Shown one piece after another: positions 33,569-42,858 of a DNA stretch of 64,000 nt (the first letter of the stretch is position 1; each line of letters starts with the position of its first letter). This DNA comes from UBA6136 sp044350805 (GTDB lineage Bacteria; Pseudomonadota; Gammaproteobacteria; Methylococcales; Methylococcaceae). The translations under genes were made by a program, and so were the position numbers. The notes under the pieces are model-generated. The model was not told the origin of the DNA. It made no database searches and was given only the letters and a program-made list of their open reading frames with translations. The stretch spans positions 124,001 to 188,000 of the forward strand of contig JBILGU010000003.1 in NCBI GenBank assembly GCA_044350805.1. Direction: 5' to 3'.

Positions 33569-35613
33569 AACTTCTCGATCTTGAGGAGTGGCAGGGTGCG
33601 CTGAATGATCGGATCTTGCGCAAAATACTTCTGGACGGCGTGATCTTTGAGGTGGTTGGCGAGAGCGACCAAGATCATGGCTTGGTCGAGGCAAAGGTAA
33701 TTGCGCCCCACCTGTCGGGTAAAGGGGTCCACGGCATCGTAAAGCCCATATTCACCGTAGACAGGGTAGTCCTTGATCAGTCGACGGATGTTTTTTGTGG
33801 CTTCTACCGGGTCCGTCATCAGGGCCAGGACGGCGGCATGGGGGGTGACCGCCCCTGCCTTGTATCCGCCGACACCGAGCTTCGGAACCCCATATTCCGT
33901 ATATCCCTGGCCATCGGCTGTGGAACTGGGTGACATCCCCCAAATGGGATAGTGCAGGTCATCCATGGCATGAATGCGCTGCAGTTGGGTATGCGTGATG
34001 TCGTTTTTGCCGAGATTATTGGGCGCGTACTTGACCTCATCCATGACCAGAAGGGGCATGAGGGCTTCGAACATGCTGCCACCCCAGGATGGAACGTAGT
34101 CGCGGTCATGCCAGTGATAGTGGCCGGTCAGCCAGGTGAATCCCATGGCCTGCTGTTCCTTGTAATCGACGGGGACTTGTTGCTGCCAGGTCAATTCGGG
34201 GGGCATGGTCCTTGCAGTCTGGAACCACTGCTTTTCAGGAAGATCCCCTTTGCCAATGCCAATGAGGCTTCCAAGTCGGGCTTCGGTGTAGAAAACGCCG
34301 TAATAAATCTTGAGCTGCTGGCCAAGTCTTGCGTTGTTGCCGTGCGACATTAATCCCTTGGCCGGATCATAGAAGTATTGAAAGTCGCCTTGGGCAATCA
34401 GCCTTGAAGCCCGATCGGCAATTTCTGGAAAGGCCTGACGGGCCACGATCAGGCCTGAAGTCAGCCAGCTGGAGTCGACGAAAGAGACGAGATCATCGGT
34501 TCGGGCCAGCGTCGTCGTGTTGTAGTAATTGAAAAAGAAACCATGACTGGTCTCGACATTTTCTAGCGAGGTCAGCGTGGCCTTGATTTTTTCGATCGCC
34601 GATTCACGGGGAATGAGACCCAATTCATTGGCGGCGACCAATGAAAGGAAATAGAAGCCGATGTTGGTGATATTGGTGTAGTCACCAATCCAGGCCTGAT
34701 CCACATCAGATCCTTCAGCGGCAAATTGAATCCGATCGAGCGGCAAACCCGTCTCGCGATCGGTTAACTCATCAATCCCGCGCCAGGTGTCTGCTGCAAG
34801 CCGGTGCAAAAGCCCTGCATCATCATTCGGGAGCGATGCGGGATCAATTTGAAGTCGCTTGGGCCATCCGACCAGGCGTTGTTTGAGTCGGGCCCTGTGT
34901 TCTTCGGCGGTCTCTGGGATTCCCACATCGGGGAGCCTTGCAAGGGTGACGACGGCCCCTTCTTCCTCGTCATCGTCGGCATGAAGTAACGCCATTTCAT
35001 CGATCCAGAACACATTGACCGGTGATGTCCGGGTGCTGCCAGCAATGACCTTGATGTTGATGCCAGTGAGTCGGTGCCAGTCATCAATCCCTTCCACCTT
35101 GGCCAGAGGGACCAGAACTTGTTTCCATTCGCCCCCAAGTCCCAGCGCAAAGCTGTGGCCCTCAATCGTTTTTGCCGGCTTGTTGGAGTCCGCCAGCGTA
35201 AAGGTGATTTCGAGGGCTAGTGGGGTGGCAGTACTGGGTTCACCCCGAACCCAGAGCGAGAGATAGTCAAACCGGGAAGCATCCAGACTTCCGAGTGTCC
35301 GGCGTACGCTCCATTCAGCAGCGTCTCGGGTCAAGCCTTCCGGCAATACGCGGCGAAAGGCAATGGATTCATCGAGAATTCCAACGCGGGGCGAATCCAA
35401 GCTAATTTCAATGTGTTGATCCTCGGCATAGTTGGCCGGACGCCAAGCATGAATCGTGCTCGCGTTACCGCCCAAAAGTTCGGCCAGCGTCGCTTTGGGA
35501 GTTGAAAGCGAAGAGCCGGTCACACCCAGATATTCCACGAGGGCCAGGGGCAAGAGAACCAGGGCGATCAGGAGGTAGAGCGCGATTTTGATCTTCGAGG
35601 CGTTTTTTTGCAT
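33565..35613 (-). CDS. membrane-anchored or secreted glucoamylase-like glycosidase (PF10091 / GH144-GH162 type)
   Basis: 682 aa. An N-terminal hydrophobic segment (IALYLLIALVLLPLALVEYLG, residues 10-30) serves as signal or anchor. Residues ~45-215 look like a beta-sandwich carbohydrate-binding module (LSLWVRGE, WIDEMALL). The C-terminal catalytic part has the alpha/alpha-barrel signatures of the PF10091 group: DSSWLTSGL, RDYVPSWGGSMFEALMP, and a repeat ending YGEYGLYDAVDP. Related enzymes cleave beta-1,2-glucans. Some members sit beside cyclic glucan synthases; none is seen here. 78 bp downstream of relA on the same strand. Confidence 0.82.
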   Translation of the reverse strand: MQKNASKIKIALYLLIALVLLPLALVEYLGVTGSSLSTPKATLAELLGGNASTIHAWRPANYAEDQHIEISLDSPRVGILDESIAFRRVLPEGLTRDAAEWSVRRTLGSLDASRFDYLSLWVRGEPSTATPLALEITFTLADSNKPAKTIEGHSFALGLGGEWKQVLVPLAKVEGIDDWHRLTGINIKVIAGSTRTSPVNVFWIDEMALLHADDDEEEGAVVTLARLPDVGIPETAEEHRARLKQRLVGWPKRLQIDPASLPNDDAGLLHRLAADTWRGIDELTDRETGLPLDRIQFAAEGSDVDQAWIGDYTNITNIGFYFLSLVAANELGLIPRESAIEKIKATLTSLENVETSHGFFFNYYNTTTLARTDDLVSFVDSSWLTSGLIVARQAFPEIADRASRLIAQGDFQYFYDPAKGLMSHGNNARLGQQLKIYYGVFYTEARLGSLIGIGKGDLPEKQWFQTARTMPPELTWQQQVPVDYKEQQAMGFTWLTGHYHWHDRDYVPSWGGSMFEALMPLLVMDEVKYAPNNLGKNDITHTQLQRIHAMDDLHYPIWGMSPSSTADGQGYTEYGVPKLGVGGYKAGAVTPHAAVLALMTDPVEATKNIRRLIKDYPVYGEYGLYDAVDPFTRQVGRNYLCLDQAMILVALANHLKDHAVQKYFAQDPIIQRTLPLLKIEKF

Positions 35614-35691
35614 GTTTCCTGCTCAGGATTCGGGGCACGGGGAGCATTGAGGCTCGCGGAGTAAGTCGCCATTTTGCGACTTTTCCTGGGG

Positions 35692-37917
35692 TTAGTCGCC
35701 CGGGTCAGTGGGGTTTTTGGACGTTTTCTTTTGGGTTGCGGAATGGGCTGCGGATTCCTCTTTTCGAATTTCGAGGACATCGGGTAGTTCGGCCAATTCG
35801 CCCAGGGTTCGATTGATCATGGCTGAGCTTTTGCCGGCCACGCGGACCGAAATCACAATCCTCTGGTTTTCCACTTCAGGGCGATTTTGAATTTTAAGGA
35901 TTTCCAAGCCATCTGCGGCCAGAAGATGCGTAATTTCTTTGATGATGCCCTTTCGGTCGATGGCCTTAATGCTGAGGTCGACGACGGCACCGTAGCCCTC
36001 TGTGCCCCAGGTCACATCCAGGAGCCGGTTTTGCCTTGAGGCGGGAATGCCAAGAACGTTTTTGCAGTCCTGTCGATGGATGGCAATACCCCGGGCAACA
36101 GTCACAAAACCGACAATCGGGTCACCGGGTTGCGGCTGGCAACATCTTGCGATGTGGGTCACCAGGTTCCTGACGCCCTGAATCATGATTTCGTTATCGT
36201 TGATGCGTCGATCGACGCCACGTGTTGTTTTGCGGGGCGTTGATGGGGGGCGGACGGCTTTCTCGCTAGGCTTGAGCGCGTTATCCAGTTGGTTGCTGGT
36301 GATATCCAATCGCCCGATGGCGAGAAAGAGATCCTCGGATCGGGGCAAATGGAAGTGTTTAGCCAGGCTTTCGGTATCGATCTCTTTCAGGCTCAGCTTG
36401 TGGCGAGCGTCATCCAGCAGCATTTTCCCTGCCCGAATGTGGCGATCGTGATCCTGCTGCCTGAACCAGGCGCGAATCTTGTTGCGGGCGTGCGTGGTCT
36501 TCACATATCCCAGGTGCGGGTCCAGCCATCCAAGGCTGGGTCCGCCGTGCTTTGCCGTCAGAATCTCGACGCGTTCCCCGGATTTCAGGAGATGGGTGAG
36601 CGCGACCATTTTGCCGTTCACTTTGGCGCCTCGGCAGCGGTGACCGACCTCGGTATGAATCCCATAGGCAAAGTCTACGGGTGTTGCCCCCTTGCGCAGT
36701 CGAATGACCTGTCCTTTTGGTGTTAGAACAAAGATCTGGTCTTCGAACAGTTCGGATCGGAACGAATCAAGGATGCCTTGTTCGTCATCACGGGCCTCGA
36801 GGATGCGCCTGAGCGCGTTGACGTTCTGATCCAGTGCCTGATCCTGTCGGCTTCCCTCCTTATACCGCCAATGGGCGGCGACCCCGAATTCAGCAAAGCT
36901 GTGCATTTCTTCGGTGCGAATCTGGATCTCTACGGGTTTGCCTTCCGGGCCAATCACCACCGTGTGCAGAGACTGGTAACCGTTAGGTTTGGGGTTGGCG
37001 ATGTAGTCGTCGAGTTCTTTGGGAATGTGAAGCCATATGCTGTGCACCACGCCAAGAACTGTGTAGCAGGCAGGCACATCTTTGACGATGACACGGACCG
37101 CATGAAGGTCATAAAGCTCCTCCAGCGGGATGTCCTTGCGTTCGATTTTCTTGTGGATGCTGAAAATATGTTTCGGGCGCCCAAAGACGCGCGCTTCGAT
37201 GCCGGCACTTTCCAGTCGTTGCTGAAGCTCGGAGATGAAATGCTGCACAAAGGCTTCGCGACCGACCCGATTCGACGCCAGAGACTTGGCCAGTCGACGA
37301 TATTCTTCAGGATCAAGATATCGAAACGAGAGATCTTCCATCTCCCATTTCAGTTGACCAACACCCAGACGGTTTGCCAGCGGCGTGAATAGATCCAAGG
37401 TTTCAACTGCGATATCCCGGCGGATCTGCTCATCCGGGGATGTTCTCATCAGCCTGAGACGCTGAAGCCGGTAGGCGAGCTTGACCATGACGGCTCTGAC
37501 ATCATTCACCACCGCCAGCAGCATGCTCCTCAGGAGTTCCGCCTGGTTCGGCTCCTTGGTTTCGGACTTTCGGTACTCGTCAAAGGTATTCAGCCAGTTC
37601 ACCTTTTGCACGAGTTCGGCCGTTTTTGCACCGAAACGGTGATCAATGACCGAAGGATCGATGCTATCTCTGATATGGGGGTCACTCAGGAGAGCAACCT
37701 GGACGGTGGTGGCATCCACGTTGAGTTGATGGACGATCAGGGCAACATCAATTCCCCTGGGGCGACCCGGAAGTTCGTGCTGTGACGCCTGGATTGCCAG
37801 TTCCAGAGCGCTTGCGATCAGTGCGCGTTCCTCCTCGGAATAGCCACGATTGAGCCGGACGAGGAGTTCTTCATCGTCGAGGGAGGGTTGCTCTGGAGGG
37901 TAAAGGGTATGTTTCAT
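35692..37917 (-). CDS. relA: RelA-type (p)ppGpp synthetase
   Basis: 741 aa. The N-terminal HD region is degenerate: the HD dyad is replaced (ALLSDPHIRDSI), so hydrolase activity is unlikely. The synthetase domain contains HIFSIHKKIERKD, LYDLHAVRVIVKD and an ExDD signature (KELDDYIANPKPNGYQSLHTVV) characteristic of RelA rather than SpoT, then HSFAEFGVAAHWRYK. C-terminal TGS (VLTPKGQVIRLRKGATPVDFAYGIH), zinc-finger-like (HIARCCQPQPGDPIVGF) and ACT domains are complete. Ribosome-bound synthesis of (p)ppGpp on uncharged tRNA. Confidence 0.95.
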   Translation of the reverse strand: MKHTLYPPEQPSLDDEELLVRLNRGYSEEERALIASALELAIQASQHELPGRPRGIDVALIVHQLNVDATTVQVALLSDPHIRDSIDPSVIDHRFGAKTAELVQKVNWLNTFDEYRKSETKEPNQAELLRSMLLAVVNDVRAVMVKLAYRLQRLRLMRTSPDEQIRRDIAVETLDLFTPLANRLGVGQLKWEMEDLSFRYLDPEEYRRLAKSLASNRVGREAFVQHFISELQQRLESAGIEARVFGRPKHIFSIHKKIERKDIPLEELYDLHAVRVIVKDVPACYTVLGVVHSIWLHIPKELDDYIANPKPNGYQSLHTVVIGPEGKPVEIQIRTEEMHSFAEFGVAAHWRYKEGSRQDQALDQNVNALRRILEARDDEQGILDSFRSELFEDQIFVLTPKGQVIRLRKGATPVDFAYGIHTEVGHRCRGAKVNGKMVALTHLLKSGERVEILTAKHGGPSLGWLDPHLGYVKTTHARNKIRAWFRQQDHDRHIRAGKMLLDDARHKLSLKEIDTESLAKHFHLPRSEDLFLAIGRLDITSNQLDNALKPSEKAVRPPSTPRKTTRGVDRRINDNEIMIQGVRNLVTHIARCCQPQPGDPIVGFVTVARGIAIHRQDCKNVLGIPASRQNRLLDVTWGTEGYGAVVDLSIKAIDRKGIIKEITHLLAADGLEILKIQNRPEVENQRIVISVRVAGKSSAMINRTLGELAELPDVLEIRKEESAAHSATQKKTSKNPTDPGD

Positions 37918-38045
37918 GGGGCGGAGGGGCGATTGTTAATCGCCTTGCAGCAGGATACGCGCCAAAAATCCTACCAGAGAGCGGGAATGATCGTTTTTAG
38001 TCGGACTTTCCGGGGTCAAAGAGCTAAACTGGAAGGAGTCTATAG

Positions 38046-39398
38046 ATGGCAGATCCTGACCTGTTCGGAGGTGAGTTCATGGGCAAAGACAACGTTCGGG
38101 AAGTACCCCGAATCGTAGTGGTGGGCGGCGGTGCGGGCGGCCTTGAGCTTGCAACCCGTCTCGGTCGAAAACTGGGCCGCAAGGGCAAGATCAAGGTAAC
38201 GCTTGTGGATTCAGGCCGAACTCATATCTGGAAGCCGTTGCTTCATGAGGTTGCAGCAGGGACGCTGGATACCCATGACGATGAGATCGAATATCTCGCG
38301 CAGGCCAGCGAGAATCATTTCCGATTCGTTCTTGGAGCGATGAGCGGACTTGATCGTGAGCGCAAGGAAATTCGAATTTCACCCCTCCACAGCAGTAAGG
38401 GGGAGTTGATCGTTCCCGAACGCACACTCAAGTACGACTACCTGGTCATGGCGGTTGGCAGTGTGTGCAATGATTTTGGTGTCCCGGGGGCATCGACCCA
38501 CTGCATGTTCCTGGATTCCACCAAAGAGGCGGAGGACTTTCAGGAAAAACTTCTCGGTGCTTATCTGAGTGCGCAGGCCAGTGGCGGTGCCAAGCAAGGC
38601 GAGCTCGACGTCATTATCGTCGGGGGAGGGGCAACGGGTATTGAGCTTTCCGCTCAGCTCCATCATGCCGCGCGACTCTTGAACTCCTACGGGCTCGACA
38701 ATGTGCAGCCCTCCGACATCAAGATTCATATCATCGAGTCGGCGCCTGTCCTCTTGGGCATGTTGCCGCCACGGTTGTCCGCTGCAACCCTCGCTCAGCT
38801 TAAGAAACTCGGGATTGATGTCCGCCTGGGCGTCAAGGTGGTCGAGGTGATGGAGGATGGGGTCCGGACCGATAGTGGTGAGGTGATTCGCGCGGCGGCC
38901 AAGGTTTGGGCAGCCGGGGTGAAAGCACCGGACTTTCTCAAGGACATTGCCGGTCTTGAGACCAATCGCATCAATCAATTGGTCGTGACCGAGACGCTTC
39001 AAGTTACGCGCGATCCCGATATCTACGCCATTGGTGATTGCGCAGCCTGTGTATGGCCTGAAAAGGGAATCAATGTCCCGCCCAGAGCCCAAGCGGCTCA
39101 CCAAATGGCTGACCAAGCGTTCGAAAATATTTTGCGCAGCCTCAAGAAAAAGTCCCAGAAGCGTTTTCGGTACCTTGATTATGGTTCTCTCGTTTCCCTT
39201 GGGAAATACAGTACGGTTGGGAATCTCATGGGCAATTTGATGGGTTCGGTGATGATCGAGGGCCTGATTGCGCGACTGGTCTACTTGTCGCTCTACAAAA
39301 TGCACCAGATGGCCCTTTTTGGGCCCTTCCGAATGATCTTGATCATTCTTTCTTCGTTTTTCCGGAACCGTATTCAGCCGAGGATCAAGCTCCACTGA
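38046..39398 (+). CDS. ndh: type II NADH:quinone oxidoreductase
   Basis: 450 aa flavoprotein with two dinucleotide motifs: IVVVGGGAGGLELATRLGR (FAD) and VIIVGGGATGIELSAQLH (NADH), plus AIGDCAACVWPEKG and AQAAHQMADQAFENI. The hydrophobic/amphipathic C-terminus (MILIILSSFFRNR) fits membrane association. It passes electrons from NADH to quinone without pumping protons. AAGGAG precedes ATG 38046; an internal ATG 38079 is an alternative. Divergent from relA. Confidence 0.95.
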   Translation: MADPDLFGGEFMGKDNVREVPRIVVVGGGAGGLELATRLGRKLGRKGKIKVTLVDSGRTHIWKPLLHEVAAGTLDTHDDEIEYLAQASENHFRFVLGAMSGLDRERKEIRISPLHSSKGELIVPERTLKYDYLVMAVGSVCNDFGVPGASTHCMFLDSTKEAEDFQEKLLGAYLSAQASGGAKQGELDVIIVGGGATGIELSAQLHHAARLLNSYGLDNVQPSDIKIHIIESAPVLLGMLPPRLSAATLAQLKKLGIDVRLGVKVVEVMEDGVRTDSGEVIRAAAKVWAAGVKAPDFLKDIAGLETNRINQLVVTETLQVTRDPDIYAIGDCAACVWPEKGINVPPRAQAAHQMADQAFENILRSLKKKSQKRFRYLDYGSLVSLGKYSTVGNLMGNLMGSVMIEGLIARLVYLSLYKMHQMALFGPFRMILIILSSFFRNRIQPRIKLH

Positions 39399-39456
39399 GC
39401 GCCCGATGCTAAAATTAGCGCCAACACATTGGAAAAAATAGAGGTTGTTCGAGGTT

Positions 39457-40203
39457 ATGGCAGGTCATAGCAAATGGGCCAACATCCAGCATCGCAAGGG
39501 GGCTCAGGATGCGCGTCGCGGCAAGCTTTTCACAAAGCTGATCCGGGAAATTACAGTTTCTGCTCGAGCCGGTGGTGGCGAAGCGACGAATAACCCCAGA
39601 CTCAGGGCCGCCATGGACAAGGCGCTAACGGCCAATATGTCCAAGGACACCATTGAACGCGCGATCAAGAAAGGGACCGGGGCGCTCGATGGCGACAATT
39701 TCGAGGAAATTCGTTACGAAGGCTATGGTTCGGGTGGCATCGCCATTATGGTCGACTGTCTGACCGATAATCGGGTTCGGACTGTTGCTGAAGTGCGCCA
39801 CGCCTTCAGCAAGGCGGGAGGTAATCTTGGGACTGATGGTTCCGTGGCGTATCTTTTCACCAAGACCGGCGTGCTCAGCTATCCCCAGGGACTGGATGAG
39901 GATGCATTGATGGAGGCGGCACTCGAGGCGGGTGCAGAGGATGTCATCAGTCTGGATGACGGTGGGGTTGACGTTCTGGTGCAGCCGGATCAATTCGAAG
40001 CAGTTCGCGACGGCCTGATCGCTGCCGGTCTTGTGCCCGAGTCCGCCGAAGTCACCATGCGGGCCAGTACCACGATCGCTTTGAATGAAGAGGATGCGGT
40101 GAAACTTCTCAAACTGGTCGATCGACTGGAAGATCTCGACGATGTCCAAAGCGTTTATTCCAATGCCGACATCAGCGAGGACATCCTCGCTAAGCTCGGT
40201 TAG
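39457..40203 (+). CDS. yebC: YebC/PmpR-family transcriptional regulator
   Basis: 248 aa. Begins MAGHSKWANIQHRKGAQDARRGKLFTKL, the family hallmark, with the RYEGYGSGGIAIMVDCLTDNR core. ATG 39457 is chosen over an upstream TTG (39445). Family members act as DNA-binding regulators or, as more recently proposed, in relieving ribosome stalls. Heads the yebC-ruvC-ruvA-ruvB block. Confidence 0.97.
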   Translation: MAGHSKWANIQHRKGAQDARRGKLFTKLIREITVSARAGGGEATNNPRLRAAMDKALTANMSKDTIERAIKKGTGALDGDNFEEIRYEGYGSGGIAIMVDCLTDNRVRTVAEVRHAFSKAGGNLGTDGSVAYLFTKTGVLSYPQGLDEDALMEAALEAGAEDVISLDDGGVDVLVQPDQFEAVRDGLIAAGLVPESAEVTMRASTTIALNEEDAVKLLKLVDRLEDLDDVQSVYSNADISEDILAKLG

Positions 40204-40211
40204 ACCCGCGA

Positions 40212-40718
40212 GTGGTCAGTATCCTTGGCATTGATCCAGGCTCCCGGTGTACCGGGTACGGAATTATTCATGATGGTGCCAAGGGGCCCGTTCTGGTGAC
40301 CTACGGCACGATTCGGACCGATGGAGACAATCTTCCCGAGCGGCTGCACCAAATTTATGAGGGCATTTACCGAGTGGCCCGGGAGTTTCGTCCGACGGAA
40401 GCCGCCATCGAGGAAGTCTTCATGTCCAAGAACGCGGATTCGGCCCTGAAACTGGGTCAGGCGCGAGGTGCTGCCATCTGTGCGGTCATGAATGCGGGTC
40501 TTGGCGTGCACGAATATGCCGCTCGTCAGGTCAAGCAGGCGATGGTGGGCAAGGGCAGCGCCGAAAAGTCACAGGTTCAGCATATGGTGCGTTATCTCCT
40601 GGGGGTCAAGGAGGTTTTGCCCGTGGATGCGGGGGATGCGCTTGGAATTGCGATGTGCCACATTCACCATCGACAGACTCGCCTTCGACTGGCTGGCCAC
40701 ATGACGGGGTTCCGATGA
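40212..40718 (+). CDS. ruvC: Holliday junction resolvase RuvC
   Basis: 168 aa, GTG start at 40212 (MVSILGIDPGSRCTGYG), 8 bp after yebC. Catalytic acidic residues: Asp7 in GIDPGS, Glu in AAIEEVFMSKN, and the C-terminal DAGDALGIAMCHIH pair. RNase H-fold dimer cutting junctions with RuvAB. Stop overlaps ruvA start (ATGA). Confidence 0.97.
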   Translation: MVSILGIDPGSRCTGYGIIHDGAKGPVLVTYGTIRTDGDNLPERLHQIYEGIYRVAREFRPTEAAIEEVFMSKNADSALKLGQARGAAICAVMNAGLGVHEYAARQVKQAMVGKGSAEKSQVQHMVRYLLGVKEVLPVDAGDALGIAMCHIHHRQTRLRLAGHMTGFR

Positions 40719-41311
40719 TTGGATTTCTGCGGGGACGTCTGGTGGCCAAAAAGCCACCGGCGGTACTGATCGATGTGGGCGGGGTGGGCTATGAGCTGGA
40801 AGCCCCCATGTCGACGTTTTTTGATCTGCCGAATGTTGGAGAGAATCTCACGCTCTATACCCATCTTGCGATTCGCGAGGATGCTCACAACCTCTATGGT
40901 TTTCTGAGCGAGGCTGAAAAAACACTCTTTAGGACCCTGATTCGGGTGAATGGCGTGGGCGCAAAGCTCGCCTTGGGCATTCTTTCGAGCATGACCGCTG
41001 AGGCATTCCATCGCTGTGTCGAAAATCAGGATATCCAGAGCCTGACTCGTTTGCCGGGGATTGGTAAGAAGACGGCAGAGCGCCTGATCATTGAATTGCG
41101 TGATCGCATGCCGGATCTTGGTGATCTCAGCGGCTCCCTTGCCGGTGCTTCCCGGACTGTAGTGGCAAATCCCGTGGATGAAGCGGTCTCGGCGCTTGTG
41201 GCCTTGGGTTTTCGCCCACAGGATGCCCAGGCCTTGATCAAGCCACTGGATACCGAGGGTAAGGCGAGCGAGGACATTATTCGTCTGGCCCTGAAGGCTG
41301 TGGCGCGTTGA
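40715..41311 (+). CDS. ruvA: Holliday junction DNA helicase subunit RuvA
   Basis: 198 aa. OB-fold start MIGFLRGRLVAKKPPAVLIDVGGVGYEL; helix-hairpin-helix motifs NGVGAKLALGILS and LPGIGKKTAERLIIELRDR; C-terminal RuvB-contact domain with AVSALVALGFRPQDA. ATG 40715 fits the family; the frame extends into ruvC but is spurious there. 16 bp before ruvB. Confidence 0.98.
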   Translation: MIGFLRGRLVAKKPPAVLIDVGGVGYELEAPMSTFFDLPNVGENLTLYTHLAIREDAHNLYGFLSEAEKTLFRTLIRVNGVGAKLALGILSSMTAEAFHRCVENQDIQSLTRLPGIGKKTAERLIIELRDRMPDLGDLSGSLAGASRTVVANPVDEAVSALVALGFRPQDAQALIKPLDTEGKASEDIIRLALKAVAR

Positions 41312-41327
41312 TGGGGGCAGTGATCCG

Positions 41328-42356
41328 ATGAGCAATTCCTCACGACTTGTGGCTCCGGGATCCGGTCGGGATGAGGATGTCATGGATCGGGCGATCCGTC
41401 CCCAACGGTTGACAGATTATGTCGGCCAGAGCGCCATGCGCGAACAAATGGGTATTTTTATTCAGGCGGCCAAGGCCCGAAAGGAACCTCTCGACCATGT
41501 CCTGATCTTCGGTCCTCCAGGCCTTGGCAAGACGACGCTTGCCAACATCATCGCGAACGAAATGGAGGTTGGTATCCGCCATACGTCAGGTCCGGTTCTC
41601 GAAAAGGCGGGCGATGTCGCGGCGCTTCTCACGAATCTGGACCCGGGTGACGTTCTTTTTATCGATGAGATTCATCGGCTCAGCGCGGTCGTCGAGGAGG
41701 TTCTCTATCCTGCTATGGAGGACTATCAAATCGATATCATGATCGGTGAGGGGCCAGCGGCCCGATCAATCAAGCTGGATATTCCCCCATTTACACTGGT
41801 TGGTGCGACCACGCGGGCCGGTCTTTTGACTTCTCCCCTTCGGGATCGCTTTGGCATTGTTCATCGGTTGGAGTTCTACACGACCAGTGAGCTGAGTCTT
41901 ATTGTGAGCCGTTCGGCTCGAATTCTTGGGGTCGAAATGAGCCCTGATGGGGCCCACGAGATCGCGCGTCGGTCGCGAGGTACGCCCCGAATCGCCAATC
42001 GTCTGCTTCGCCGCGTGCGAGATTTTGCTGAGGTCATCGGCGATGGTCGTATTACCGGGGAGCTCGCTGGTCGGGCACTTGAAATGCTGAATGTTGATGT
42101 GGAAGGCTTTGATCAGCTGGATCGCAAGTTCTTGACCGCGATGATCGACCGTTTTGATGGGGGGCCTGTGGGCCTCGATAACATTGCTGCGGCCATCGGC
42201 GAGGAACGGGGCACTATCGAGGACGTGCTGGAGCCTTATCTGATTCAGCAAGGATTCATTATGCGGACCCCCAGGGGACGGGTGGCAACCCGTTCAGCGT
42301 ATCTGCATCTCGGTCTTAAGCCGCCGAAGGCGCCTGACGGGGATCTTTTTGAGTGA
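41328..42356 (+). CDS. ruvB: Holliday junction branch migration ATPase RuvB
   Basis: 342 aa AAA+ motor. RPQRLTDYVGQ, Walker A GPPGLGKTTLANIIANEM, Walker B LFIDEIHRL, sensor GATTRAGLLTSPLRDRFG, and the arginine finger region ARRSRGTPRIANRLLRRVRD; winged-helix C-terminus YLIQQGFIMRTPRGRVAT. Overlaps ybgC by 4 bp (GTGA). Confidence 0.98.
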   Translation: MSNSSRLVAPGSGRDEDVMDRAIRPQRLTDYVGQSAMREQMGIFIQAAKARKEPLDHVLIFGPPGLGKTTLANIIANEMEVGIRHTSGPVLEKAGDVAALLTNLDPGDVLFIDEIHRLSAVVEEVLYPAMEDYQIDIMIGEGPAARSIKLDIPPFTLVGATTRAGLLTSPLRDRFGIVHRLEFYTTSELSLIVSRSARILGVEMSPDGAHEIARRSRGTPRIANRLLRRVRDFAEVIGDGRITGELAGRALEMLNVDVEGFDQLDRKFLTAMIDRFDGGPVGLDNIAAAIGEERGTIEDVLEPYLIQQGFIMRTPRGRVATRSAYLHLGLKPPKAPDGDLFE

Positions 42357-42784
42357 GTGAAGTTTCCTCTTTGTTTTCTTGGCCGGTCAGGGTCTATTAC
42401 GAGAATACCGATGCGGGGGGCGTTGTTTACCACAGCAACTACGTTGCCTTTATGGAGCGGGCACGAACGGAATTTCTTCGAAGTCTGGGCGTCGAGCTCG
42501 GTGCCTTGGAGAGAGATGAACGCGTCCTTTTTGCGGTTCGCTCCATGACGATTGATTACAGAAGTCCCGCCCGATTGGATGACCTTTTGGATGTGACGGT
42601 CGACATTAAGGAATCCCGTCCGGCCAGCCTGACGTTCCTGCAGACGATTTGTCGGGACGGGCGGGTTTTGTGTGATGGCGAGGTTCGTGTGGCCTCCATT
42701 TCCGCGGATCATTTCAGGCCGGTCGCTATCCCGCCGAAACTGGTGGAGTTGCTGGGCGTAGTTCTTGCTAAAAAGTTGCCTTGA
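42353..42784 (+). CDS. ybgC: tol-pal system-associated acyl-CoA thioesterase YbgC
   Basis: 143 aa hotdog thioesterase: VYYENTDAGGVVYHSNYVAFMERARTEFL with the catalytic Asp in YENTDAGG. GTG start at 42353, coupled to ruvB. Members hydrolyse acyl-CoAs and associate with phospholipid enzymes; almost always upstream of tolQ. A terminator-like structure separates it from tolQ here. Confidence 0.95.
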   Translation: MSEVSSLFSWPVRVYYENTDAGGVVYHSNYVAFMERARTEFLRSLGVELGALERDERVLFAVRSMTIDYRSPARLDDLLDVTVDIKESRPASLTFLQTICRDGRVLCDGEVRVASISADHFRPVAIPPKLVELLGVVLAKKLP

Positions 42785-42785
42785 G

Positions 42786-42832
42786 GGCCTCCTGATTAGG
42801 GCAGCCCTGAGGCCTTAGGTTTTTTGTTTTTT
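42786..42832 (+). terminator. intrinsic terminator between ybgC and tolQ
   Basis: Outer stem GGCCTC/GAGGCC and inner stem AGGG/CCCT (loop CAG), then TTAGG and T6-G-T6. It begins 2 bp after the ybgC stop, so most ruvCAB-ybgC transcripts should end here, and tolQRAB-pal would need its own promoter or read-through. Confidence 0.75.
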
Positions 42833-42858
42833 ATTTCAATCGAGAGGCTGTTTTCCTC

